DNA of 64,000 nucleotides from Diabrotica undecimpunctata. Its lineage: Eukaryota; Arthropoda; Insecta; Coleoptera; Chrysomelidae. How positions within the stretch are numbered: position 1 is the stretch's first letter; every line of letters starts with the position of its first letter. Positions 1 through 9,527 of this stretch are shown piece after piece. Under the pieces are notes generated by a model. It saw only the letters and a program-made list of their open reading frames with translations. It was not told where the DNA came from and ran no database searches. The stretch is from NCBI RefSeq assembly GCF_040954645.1, contig NC_092810.1, positions 13,812,377 through 13,876,376 on the forward strand. The letters are read 5' to 3'. The position numbers were made by a program, and so were the translations under genes.

Positions 1-820
1 TGTGAAAGTTAGGTTACTAAAATATCTTAACCATGCTTTACTGTTTGGCAGTGTTTGGTTTTGATTTAATTTAAAGGCACAATAATTAATCTATGGAACA
101 GTTAATATTATTCCGAGATTTTTAACTTTATAATATCAAGAAAAATATTGTTTTCTGTCACCAAATTTTTCAAACCTGACTCATAAAAACTATAAAATTG
201 GTTAAATCAAATAGTATATCACTTAAATCGTTTTTGATTGACGTTTGGAGCTTGTATACCAGTCGCTCTGATGATTCCTGGTAGGATGAAATACCTATAA
301 GCGAATATGAAGAGACACTATACGTAAAATCAAATATTAACTGTCTTTTCTTTTATTTCGGTTGAATCTTTATAAGTACAAGAAACCAATTCGCCAAGGA
401 TATTTTCTTAGACGAGGTATGTTGTGTATTGAAACTTTTAGATTCCCATACTGTAGCATGTATAAATTCTTTATAACCATTGAATATTCAATGTATAAAA
501 TTTATTTGGTACGCCCCTGGGCTATGTATAAAATTCCTTTGAGTTTTTGTTTATATTGTGGCGAAAGCGTCTGGACACATCGAAGAAAAATTCCACTGCA
601 ATTTTACGTTTTAATTCTACAATTTTCAAACTCAAGTAATGAATCAAGATCGAATTTTCCTGAGAAGCGTCGTTGAAAAGAATTCCGATTGGCTAGTCCA
701 TTTGACTGATAGAAGGGGTGAGAAGAAACAGAAGAAGCCGGTACACAGAGAGTAAAGAAGATTAAATTTAGGTTGGTTTATGATCTTGACGAGAAAAGAG
801 GACGGGTGTATAATACTAAC
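1..820. other. no gene seen
   Basis: AT-rich sequence before the hAT element. Open frames here (for example 362-676 on the plus strand) have low-complexity, unrecognisable translations and no splice or family signal. I see no repeat termini or RNA gene. Confidence 0.5.
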
Positions 821-2211
821 CAGAGTTTCCCAAACTTATCTAAACCGCGACCCCTTTTTGCTAAAAAATTTGTTCGCGACCCCCCAATTTCCCCCCACTC
901 ATTTATTCAATATTATTTGACAAAAATAGCGTGCCTAATTTACAATTATCTGATGGTTTTTCAAATTTAATTTTACTTTACTGTTTAAGTTTAAATCAAA
1001 AACAATAATTATTTTATTTTAATACAATTATTTTAATGATTGCGATCTGTCCCACTAGTAATTAGTAGTAGGTACTTCCGCCAGAATAGCATTTACAATA
1101 AAAATAAATAATAAGAAGTCGACTGCACATTGTACACCGCGACATATTAGCTTGTGTCTACATCGCAAAACTCTTCCGTGATAATCGCGAAAGCGCTCGC
1201 TACTAGATGGCACTCTGGAACGTTCTCGTAGCCTCGTTTTGGCTTTATATAAGCGGCGATGCGCAACGAAACCTCAGTTCGAATCCAAACAGCCTATGGT
1301 GGCGAATGCGGTGTTGAGTAATGAGTAAATATTTTACGACTTACGTATTCCCGTTTACGCACACAATTGCTGAAAATCTGATTTTTGCAGCAGCTGTTGA
1401 AATGGTACATATAATGTGTGGGAAAAAAGAAGCTGCAAAATTAAATACAATACCTCTGTCAAATAATACTATCCAAAGAAGAATTAGTGATATGGCAGAA
1501 GATATTCAAGCGCAAGTTGTGGAAAATCTTAATAAATGCACGTACTTCTCTCTAAAACAACAGCTCTGTGATTATTTCCCCGAAGAAATTCAAAAAAGTG
1601 ACGACAGTTGCAGATGGATACTAAATCCGTTTTTAGCCGATTCCTTTCAGCATGTTGAAATACCAATAAACATGAAAGAAAAACTTATTCAAATATCAAG
1701 TGATGGAATGTTAAAGCTCCAATTTTTTTCCCAGAACTCGGACCAATTTTGGGACCGAAAAGATGCAGGAATACCCCCAGTTGGCGAGTGAAGCTGTAAA
1801 ATGTTTGGTTCCATTTGTAACATCACATTTGTGTGAGTTAAGTTTCTCGTCTATGACTGCCATTAAAACAAGAGTTAGAAATCGTCTCGTACTTGAAAAT
1901 GATATAATTGTGTGTGTCTCAAATACACAGCCTAGATTTGAAAGATAAGTTTCACAGAAACAGGCGCATAGCTCTCATTAGGATTATAATATTTGACTTT
2001 GTTTTACTCTTTTATTTTTACGGACTTTAATATTTAGTTTTATATTTCGTCTGATAATTAATTGTTAATTTCTATTTACGGCGTTGTTAAAATAAAAATA
2101 CATGATCTAACAAAGTGGTGCTTTTGTCTTATTTTGGAAATGTTCGGCGATCCCCCTAGTACCTCATAGCGACTCCCCAGGGGGTCGCGACCCCCACTTT
2201 GGGAAACACTG
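821..2211 (+). mobile_element. hAT transposon, internally deleted, non-autonomous
   Basis: The left end begins CAGAGTTTCCCAAA and the right end finishes in the inverted counterpart TTTGGGAAACACTG. Both continue into a GC-rich GCGACCCC-type subterminal block (about 848-885 and 2180-2196). The flanks read TACTAAC on the left and TACTAAAC on the right. hAT elements make 8-bp target duplications, so this pair looks like an 8-bp duplication with a one-base loss. The 1.39-kb length is far below an autonomous element of about 3 kb, matching the shortened transposase inside. Termini and coding remnants both point to the ZBED5/FAM200-like branch of hAT. Confidence 0.8.
1321..1948 (+). pseudogene. hAT transposase remnant (ZBED5/FAM200-like)
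   Basis: The first frame (1321-1791) carries a block like the ZBED5/FAM200 transposase core: CGKKEAAKLNTIPLSNNT, then RRISDMAEDIQAQVVENL. It then jumps to unrelated spacing. The overlapping second frame (1763-1948) gives the hAT C-terminal dimerisation region: EYPQLASEAVKCLVPF, LCELSFSSM, RNRLVLENDI. The BED zinc finger and most of the central RNase H-like catalytic domain are missing, so the copy cannot encode an active enzyme. A full family member is roughly 600 residues; about 200 remain here in two frames. The first ATG follows directly on a non-coding 5' part of the element. Confidence 0.8.
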
Positions 2212-2492
2212 TACTAAACTGTATCCTAAATGGAAGATTTGTAAGGTGTTAAAATGATATAACGGGTCCACATGTTTTCGAGAAGTTTTGAAAAGCCAAG
2301 CTTTGAAGATTGCAGTTAACCCGAAGCCCAATGATCTAGCCCAACTTCAACAGAGAATCATCTATTTGCTTGTCCCTGGTCATTTTGGACCATTTTGCAG
2401 TTCGTGAGACGCATTTGTGTTGGTTTTGTAGTGTTTTTGAGTCAAGTTCCAACCCCAAAACTTTTAAAGGAGATATAATATTCAGTGATATC

Positions 2493-2814
2493 AGGAAAGA
2501 AAAGCTTATCTTTCCATCCAGCAGGAAGATTCTTGTAAGCAACGTCCATTTTAAATAGCTTAGGAACCTCTTTGTATTGTATTGTCCAGGAAATCCATGT
2601 AAGTACTTTTTTGATTTTCTTCCTTTGTAGTTATCCCTTTCCAGTCCCTTTTTATTTACTTACTTACGCCCAGCTCTCCAATCAAACCAAGAGTAGCCGT
2701 TCGCAAACGTTTCGGTTTGTTTTGCTCACCCTCTACCCAGCCCAGTAATTTCTGTCTCCAATTCTCAACCCTCTATAAGTGATTCCAATGTGGTAGGCAA
2801 ATATAACCGCTACA
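2493..2814 (+). repeat. unassigned ~320-bp interspersed repeat, copy A
   Basis: First of three related copies, all on the plus strand (others at 9049-9373 and 16630-16960). Shared blocks include CTATCTTTCCATCCAGCAGG, TTTTAAATAGCTTAGGAACC, CCAGCTCTCCAA, AGTAGCCGTTCGCAAACG, TTTCTGTCYCCAATT and TGGTAGGCAA...AACCGCTACAA. The copy has no A-tail, no obvious terminal inverted repeats and no tRNA-like head. All three copies start near AGGAAARAA and stop after the CGCTACAA or CGTTACAA motif, which suggests defined ends. Confidence 0.7.
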
Positions 2815-3099
2815 ATACCTCTCTTACTTCGGTATCATGGCATGTTTTGCCTTGCAAATTTATAGAACTCGTTTCGTCAATAGAAATTTTCGAATTTCTA
2901 CTTTGGTGATTAGTAAATAAAAATTTTTGTGTTTTATTATTTTTGTTCTGTTCTAATTAGGTTATTCTCTTAAACTTTTTTTAATAGAAATCCCATTGAT
3001 TACTGTGTTTTTACCACCGTTTTCTAAGATTTTTTCATATTTTTTCATAAAATTGATTTTATTCTCCACCTATTTACAACCATTAAATGTTTAGCGAAA

Positions 3100-3755
3100 T
3101 AATTAACAGATTTTTGTAGGATTTATCGAGGAAATATTGTCGACCAAGTTCTATAATTAAATTCAATGAAGTATGGTAAAACCACCAGAATGTTATATAA
3201 TTCAAAACGAAAATAAAAAGTCCACTAGGGTCGTTCTTCGCGAAAACGTAAAATTTATTACGCTCGCAGCAGCAAGTGGCATTTTTAATAAAGATAATTT
3301 AGATGACGTTCTTTGCGTTTTGCTAGGTGGAATATTTGGAGAACTGGAATTAAGCGTTTTTTTACAATTATGCGCTTAAAACATTGCTTTAGCAAAAATT
3401 ACACTAATATTTTTAGGAATAATACCCTTAAGAATAACGAGAAAAATTAACGCATATATGCCCTTTTCGGATGAAGGATGTTATGTACATATAAAATTAT
3501 ATGTACGATACTTATTTTTATCGGCGCAAACTAATCAATTGTGGTTTTTTAGTATTCAAAATGACGGAAAGTAGGATTTACTTAACGACATTTCCTAAAA
3601 AGGTTTGAGTTTTCTGTAAAATTTGTGATAGAGAAGACAAAAACTGTACTAGTTAAGTGAAGTGCAAAATATAATTTGCAACGACCACACCGGCGTATTA
3701 ATCTCGGATAAACTGAAGCTCTAGATCCAAAATAATGGACTGAGCCTGAATGAAA
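3100..3755. other. no gene seen
   Basis: AT-rich spacer. One open frame (3173-3379, plus) has a weakly protein-like translation but no recognisable motif or splice signal, and I do not support it as a gene. Confidence 0.4.
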
Positions 3756-3852
3756 TTAAAGTGTACCCTCTCCGTGAAAAGGTGTTTGAATTAAAACAGA
3801 AGTTAAAAAAAAAGAAAAACTGAGGTTAGTAAACAAAAAGCAGTTCCTGCCT

Positions 3853-4480
3853 TCATCATCATCATTTTGGCTGTACAACCCTGTGTGAGAACTAGCCTCC
3901 CCAAGAATTTTTTTCCAGTCGTCCCTATCCATCGCCTTCCTCTGCCAAGCACGTATTTCCATATTTCTTATATCTTGATCTATGTTATCTAGGAATCTTG
4001 TTCTGGATCTTCCTCTTCTTCTTTGGCCAATAGGTCTATCAAGGAGCGTTTTTCTAGCTGGGTTGATTTGCTCCATACGCATTACATGGCCTACCCACCT
4101 CAGACGTCCTATCTTAATGTGTTTTACTATATCTGTTTCTTGGTATATTCTATAGAGTTCGAAGTTGTATCGTCTTCTCCAGACACCATTTTCATTTACC
4201 GCTTCATATTATTGTTTTGTAGAGTTTTACTTTTATATTTCTTGATGTAACTGTAGATAAAAAGGAGATTAAGCCCAAAATAGCATCTATTAGCCATGCA
4301 AATTCTGCGGTTTATCTCTGCGGTAGTGTCATTTTCAGTATTGACGAGCGTTCTTAGGTATACAAATTCGTTAACTGCTTCGATGACGTCGTTTTCTATG
4401 TTCCCGTTCCCGTCTTTGTTATGTCAAAAGTTTGCAACAAACCACATGATCTTTACTGAGTATAAAGCTATATCTACGTT
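3853..4480 (-). pseudogene. LINE reverse transcriptase, 3' fragment
   Basis: Read on the minus strand, this is the thumb and C-terminal part of an insect endonuclease-reverse transcriptase. It starts near 4480 with FVYLRTLVNTENDTTAEINR, continues through YRIYQETDIVKHI and IGRLRWVGHVMRME, then the basic RRRGRSRTRFLDNI, and ends SHTGLYSQNDDDE. It finishes in an ATGATGATG tail at about 3856-3866. Fingers, palm and endonuclease are absent, as expected of 5' truncation. Frameshifts split the reading frame between 4080 and 4480. Confidence 0.8.
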
Positions 4481-4799
4481 TGTAGCGGAAAACGATGAGC
4501 TGTGTGGCACTATACTTGCGTGATATAGCTGCTTTAACTATAGTGCAGTAGTTAGTAACAATAATAATGAATAAGAAATAGTTCAAAACAAAAAACAAAA
4601 CGGTTCAATGATCTAATCCAAATAAATGAACCTGGTTCAAACCAAAATTGGGTACTGGGGTCAGCATTGAAAATAGCATCCTTTTTGGATGGATTAGTCT
4701 TAGAAATTACAACTGAAAACCGTTTGGACTTTGTACTAGCTGTAAGTGCGAGAGAATAAAAACTAGAAGAGACTAATATTGCAGCTTATTCAAATTAGC

Positions 4800-5450
4800 G
4801 GTCTTAATGAAGGCAGACCTAGGTATTTGTTCTCAGAAATATGGCTTCGAAGAGGTTAAAACATTCAAATATTTGGGAGTACTAGTCAACAGACGAAATG
4901 AAAGTATAGATATGAAGAAAAGAATTCAAGCGGAAAATATAGCGTTTTATAGATATAAAAAAATGTTTAGAAATAAGAAGGTTAGTCGAAACCCAAAAAT
5001 AAAAATTTTGAAAATAACCATAAGACCAATAGTAGCATTATACCAGAGAAACATTTGCATTAACAGCAAGAGAAAAAAAGCAATTGAAAGTTTTTGAGAA
5101 GAAGATTATCAGAAAAATACTGGAACTAAAGAGGTAAAACGAAGAGGATGTAAGACAATGGATGAATCTCGAAATACAAGATTGGATGAGTAAAGACAGC
5201 ATAGAGCAATAAAAGCATAATGAATTAGATGGTATGGACACATAATGAGAACAAAGAAGAGCAATCCGTTAAGACTTATAACGGAATGGATACCACCAAG
5301 TACAAAAACCAAAGGCAGACCTACATTAAAATGGAGACAACAAGTGCAAGAATACTTAAGAAGTATGGACATTAGAACTATAGAAAAGAAAATTAAAGAA
5401 AGAGAAGAATAAAGAAAGTAGTGGAAGCAAAGTCACACCAGAAACTGTAT
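4800..5450 (+). pseudogene. LINE reverse transcriptase, 3' fragment
   Basis: The plus-strand frame at 4807-5097 reads YGFEEVKTFKYLGVLVN, then KKRIQAENIAFYRYKKMF and IKILKITIRPIVALY, the region just after the polymerase palm in insect non-LTR retrotransposons. Past 5097 the homology continues in other frames: ITEWIPPSTKTKGRP, then LKWRQQVQEYLRSMDIRT and IEKKIKEREE. The palm and the N-terminus are lost, and several frameshifts and stops are present. It belongs to a different LINE family from the copy at 3853-4480. Confidence 0.75.
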
Positions 5451-5599
5451 AACCAAACCCAGAATGGGGTGATCTCTCACATAAAAATGATCTCACACTT
5501 AAGCTTTTTTGGGAGCTTAAAGCTTGTATGTATAAAATAATCTAATCACTACAAAAATTTTCCTCCAAATGAAGGAAATCCATTAGAGTTTCTATAAAA

Positions 5600-6085
5600 A
5601 AGCAGATCCAAATTCTTCAAGCTACCCTTTGCAAATTCTTTGAAAAAATTATCAACAAGCAATTAATTTGATATTAATATAAAAACAATATATACTTTAC
5701 CCTGATCAATTAGGTTTTAGACCTAACTAAAGCTCCACTGACAATTAAGTGATTCTGTAAACAGAGATAGCAAATGCTATTGCCACCAAGCAAGACGTAA
5801 TCGCAATAATTTTGAATCCTTATCCACAATTTATTCGTTAGAAAATATTTTTAATTATCATCACACTGCGAAAAATACTAGAATCGATTTATTTCCACAC
5901 TTTCCAAGGGTCTTCAATAACACTAATATGGGTGCCTTCTCATATGGGCATCCAAGAAAATGAGATGGTTGACAGCGCTGCAAAAAAACCATTCACATCT
6001 AAACTAGCCGTCTACTACATACAGCTCCAAGAAGATAAATCAATATTCAAAAGGAATATTGAGAGAAAATACAACCTAATGTAAA
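5600..6085 (+). pseudogene. jockey/I-like LINE relic with RNase H
   Basis: The plus strand shows FFEKIINKQL, PDQLGFRPN, SSTDN and IANAIATKQDVIAIIL, a reverse-transcriptase fingers/palm block of the jockey or I type, with stops replacing conserved Gln residues. After a deletion near 5830-5900 the frame gives ITLIWVPSHMGIQENEMVD and SAAKK, the C-terminal part of an RNase H domain. Both parts are heavily decayed, so this is an old insertion. The deletion removes the YADD region and the rest of the polymerase. Confidence 0.7.
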
Positions 6086-6169
6086 CAGCTATTTAGCTCT
6101 TACCTGTACAATTGTAAATCTTTGTTCTTGTGTCAGTGTCCAAAATAGGTTCGAACCAGGTTCATTCAA

Positions 6170-7022
6170 AATAAAAAAAAGCATATAAATTTAACATTTT
6201 TATATTTAAAAGCTTTTCTGTCGACAATTAGTTAAAATTATTTTCTTGTATAATACTGTTAGATCTCTGCCTTTGTTTGTCATTATACATTAAGTCACAT
6301 AAAACAAAAAAAAAACTTTTAATTTTTGGTAATTTTTCATACTGTATAAATTTCAACAAAATTTGGCTGTTACTGCTGTATCGTATATTAAAATAAACAT
6401 TGTTTGGCATGTTACTAATATTATGTTACTTTAAATCCAACGTGTAAATTAATCTCAAAAAATTAACACGTGCATTTTTACCAAAAATGTATATAGTTCA
6501 ATATTCAAGTGTCGCTTTTTAACAATGGGAATGTATTTATCTGTTTTGCTGATAGCATTGAATTATGTACAACAGTGTATGTTACTAATTGGATACGTAT
6601 TTGTTAAAAACTAAATGCAATTTTGCAGGTACTAAACCAAAGAGTTTATTTTCACAAAAAAATATTTTACATAACAAAATAATTTTAACGAAAAAATACT
6701 TTTTAACACAGAGAGGCTTTTTGTCCGAGTTTTGTGTAACACAATCAAAGTATACCTTCCGTTATATTATTTTGGAGAAAAACAAATATTATATATCTGA
6801 TAAATAAATATGTATGCATTTTATAACAAAAATAAAAATGGCAACACTGTGCACTCCAAAATATTCAAAAAGATCTAGCTAATTGTACAAGAATATATAT
6901 AGATACGGAAAAATTTATAGTTAGTATTACAAAATTAGCGAGAGATAATATGTAAAGAAGATGCTTACATTAAGACAGAGATCAAAATCATATTTCCCCT
7001 CCACATTCTGCATCAAAGCCCA
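6170..7022. other. AT-rich spacer, no gene seen
   Basis: No recognisable coding sequence. The last ~40 bases (ATCATATTTCCC...CCTCCACATTCT...GCCCATAGTG) resemble bases 28527-28580, so the LINE that follows seems to have landed in a copy of another dispersed repeat. Confidence 0.4.
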
Positions 7023-7106
7023 TAGTGACGAGTTATTAGATTACGAGAGGTGGCCTTTCGGCCTATTCCACTGCGACCTTTTCAGATCTATTGTTGTGCT
7101 CTACTC

Positions 7107-8081
7107 CTAGATAACATTCTCTAACCTGACCCTTTTTATAAAGTCTAGTAGCTTCGAGACTGTACCTTCCATGAGGCTATTTGCCGGTGGATTTTCTTCT
7201 CCTAATGCAAAGAACCGCACATTTGCCAGACTGTCACACTGCCATAAAATGTGCTCTGCTGTTTCTTCTTCGAGGTGACAGAATCTGCACAGGTCATCAT
7301 CTGATAATCCCATCAGCTTCAAGTGCCTATTCAGCTTACAGTGCCCTGTTAGAAGACCTACTATGACCTTGACTGTTTTCCTGTCTTTGCTTATTAGGTC
7401 TGCCGTAAATTTTGGCGAATGTTCTGTAATGAACTGTTTCGCCTGTCTTTGTCCTGGTGAATTCCTCCACCATTCCAGAGATTTGCGAGCTACCCACTTC
7501 CTTGTAGCCGTTCTTGTTACTGATTTAGCAACTCCGCAGAAGGGTTCCGGTCCAATGAATGGCAATGATGAGCCTTGTTTGGCCATTTCATCTGCTTTTT
7601 CATTACCCTTATGACCCTCGTGCCCCGGTACCCTGGCTACCGTAACCTTGCTACGGTCTCCTAGTTTATTTAGGGCACACACATAATCCCATACTAGCTT
7701 AGAATTGACCTCTACAGAATTGAGTGCCTTAAGCGCTGCCTGACTATCTGTGAAGATGGCAACTAAACAGAACGTTCTTTCCTGCCTTTCTATTTCTTCC
7801 ACGCAGTGATGGATTGCAGTTATTTCTGCCTGGAAAACTGTCACATCCTTAGATAGACTTACCGGAAAATCTATCCCTTGATTTGTCCCTACTATGCCGG
7901 CTCCCACACCCTCCGATGTTTTTGAGCCATCCGTGTAACAGGTAGCAGCAGCTTGTATGGGTACACCTTTATTCCAGTCTTCCCTGCCTGGTATCTTAAT
8001 TGTGAACTTATTGTTAAAGCTATATCTCGTAACTGTTGCATCGATAGGTTTCCCCATCGATAGGTTTACACCAGTCGTCAA
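7107..8081 (-). pseudogene. LINE RNase H domain with C-terminal zinc knuckle
   Basis: A 324-codon open frame. RNase H residues are visible: Asp in CYTDGSKTSEGVG, Glu in FQAEITAIHH, Asp in IFTDSQAALKAL, and the closing VPGHEGHKGNEKADEMAKQG. The C-terminus has CRFC...HILWQC, a Cys-Cys-His-Cys knuckle typical of R1/LOA/jockey-type LINEs. All the RNase H catalytic positions look present, so this domain is still open although the element is truncated. It follows the polymerase fragment in a shifted frame. Confidence 0.85.
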
Positions 8082-8388
8082 CTATATTTAGGGCTGCTTG
8101 CATTCTCTCAGACACTACCTGAGCAAACCTGCTCCTGACAACGATGGCTATATCGTCAGCATATCCTAGACAATAAAAGCCTTCTGTGAACAGATTTCTG
8201 AGGAGATCATCTACCAAGGTTACCCAAAGTAGAGGGGACAGAACTCCTCCTTGTGGACAGCCTCCACCTACTTTTGCTTTGATGGTTGGTTTACCCAGAG
8301 TGGACATTACTGTCCTATTCTCCAGGGATGCCCTTATCCATCTGCATATTACCGCAGGTGCGCTTCGTCTATTCATAGCCGCTATCAA
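8020..8388 (-). pseudogene. LINE reverse transcriptase, palm fragment
   Basis: Minus-strand translation contains VGGGCPQGGVLSPLLWVTLV and, further on, GYADDIAIVV, the catalytic YADD box of the polymerase. The motif set and the linked RNase H domain suggest an R1/LOA/I-type LINE. The frame runs straight into the RNase H part through a direct repeat of CATCGATAGGTTT (8040-8068). That marks the deletion joint, where the polymerase thumb and linker have been lost. With no N-terminal half, the product would be inactive. Confidence 0.8.
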
Positions 8389-8434
8389 AGAGCAGGTGGT
8401 AACATTATTATTATTATTATTAGTGACGAGTTAT

Positions 8435-9048
8435 ACTGAGCGCTAATCTCGATTGTTGTCGACCGAATTTAACGCTGTATAAAAAAATAACATCTTTTAT
8501 TAACTTGATCAATATATGATTGCCTCCACAATTATATCACTCATCGAAAAAAATAGCGGTATAAATGTTTAAGACATTCAAGTAGCCGCTGTCTAGGGAC
8601 GTATCGCGATATTGGTTATTTCACCGACACAAATTTATTAATGTAAGTATTAAATCATAAAATGACAATGTATTATATGTAGTCAAAGAGCAGAGAAATC
8701 TGATTTCAGTAAAAACACTTCGCTTGCGATCATCGCTTAGTGATCATTCTCAGTGACGATTGCTCAACGATGATAGCATCAGACGTCCCGGTAAAAACGT
8801 GCCTTTAACTTGAAGAAAACGTTGATAAGCAGTAATTAGAGAACACGAGTACATTAGTTGTGAAAAAACTTTCGCAACGTGCTTTAATACGTTAATTATT
8901 GAGATAATGTCTAACAAGAAAAAACGATGATATCGAGGATGCATATAACAACGACTCAGATGATGATCCTATGTGCAAACACGATAGCGTGTGTGCTGGC
9001 AGTAGTGTATTGGCAGAGAACCCAGGAAAGGGGTTTAAAGGCTTTTCT
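8435..9048. other. spacer, no supported gene
   Basis: No known domain. A plus-strand stretch at about 8925-9060 is open and acidic (DDIEDAYNNDSDDDP) and runs into repeat copy B. It may be the 3' end of a coding part of that repeat, but copies A and C do not preserve it. Confidence 0.35.
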
Positions 9049-9373
9049 TTAGGAAAAAAAGCCTATCTTTCCATCCAGCAGGAAGAGTCTTTTAAACGGC
9101 ATCCATTTTAAATAGCTTAGGAACCTTCTTGTGTTGTGTTGTTCAGAAAATCCATGTAAGTATCTTTTTGATTTACTTTTTATAGTTACCCCTTTCCAGT
9201 TCCCTTTTTTATTTACTTACTCACGGTCCAGCTCTCCAATAAAACCAAGAGTAGCCGTTCGCAAACGTTCTGGTTTGTTTTTCTTACCCTACCCCCAGCC
9301 CAGCAATTTCTGTCCCCAATTTTCAACCCCCTATAAGTAATACCCTATATGGTAGGCAATATAACCGCTACAA
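9049..9373 (+). repeat. unassigned ~320-bp interspersed repeat, copy B
   Basis: Best-matching partner of the copy at 2493-2814: the two share long near-identical blocks from CTATCTTTCCATCCAGCAGG to ATATAACCGCTACAA. Orientation is the same. The upstream ~130 bases are open on the plus strand and differ from those of the other copies. Confidence 0.7.
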
Positions 9374-9527
9374 ATGATCCAGATAACAAAGAGACTGAAA
9401 CTATTGGGAATAATCATAGATATCGCCAGTGAGATTGTCGCTATTTTATTTTGGTATGACTTTGCACTAGAATGAATTAGTTTAAAGTTATAAGCAAGAA
9501 AAGTAGAAAAAAAAATTGATATTTTTA

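Larger units (their letters stand above)
7037..8421 (-). mobile_element. RNase H-bearing LINE (LOA/R1-like), 5'-truncated
   Basis: The fragment lies between two perfect copies of TAGTGACGAGTTAT (7023-7036 and 8421-8434), a 14-bp target-site duplication. It reads on the minus strand, with reverse transcriptase at the right and RNase H at the left. The right (5') edge is an (AAT)n run at 8404-8421. The left (3') edge ends TAATCTAATAA on the minus strand. At 1.38 kb it is a small part of a 5-6 kb element. The clean duplication indicates target-primed insertion. Confidence 0.85.

Noticed and set aside
362..970. Two open frames at the left edge
   Set aside because: No family motif or splice context; the second (773-970) runs into the hAT terminus.
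6148..6166. GGTTCGAACC resembles a tRNA T-arm / B box, suggesting a tRNA or SINE
   Set aside because: No A box, acceptor or anticodon stem can be folded around it; it is better explained as one side of an inverted repeat.
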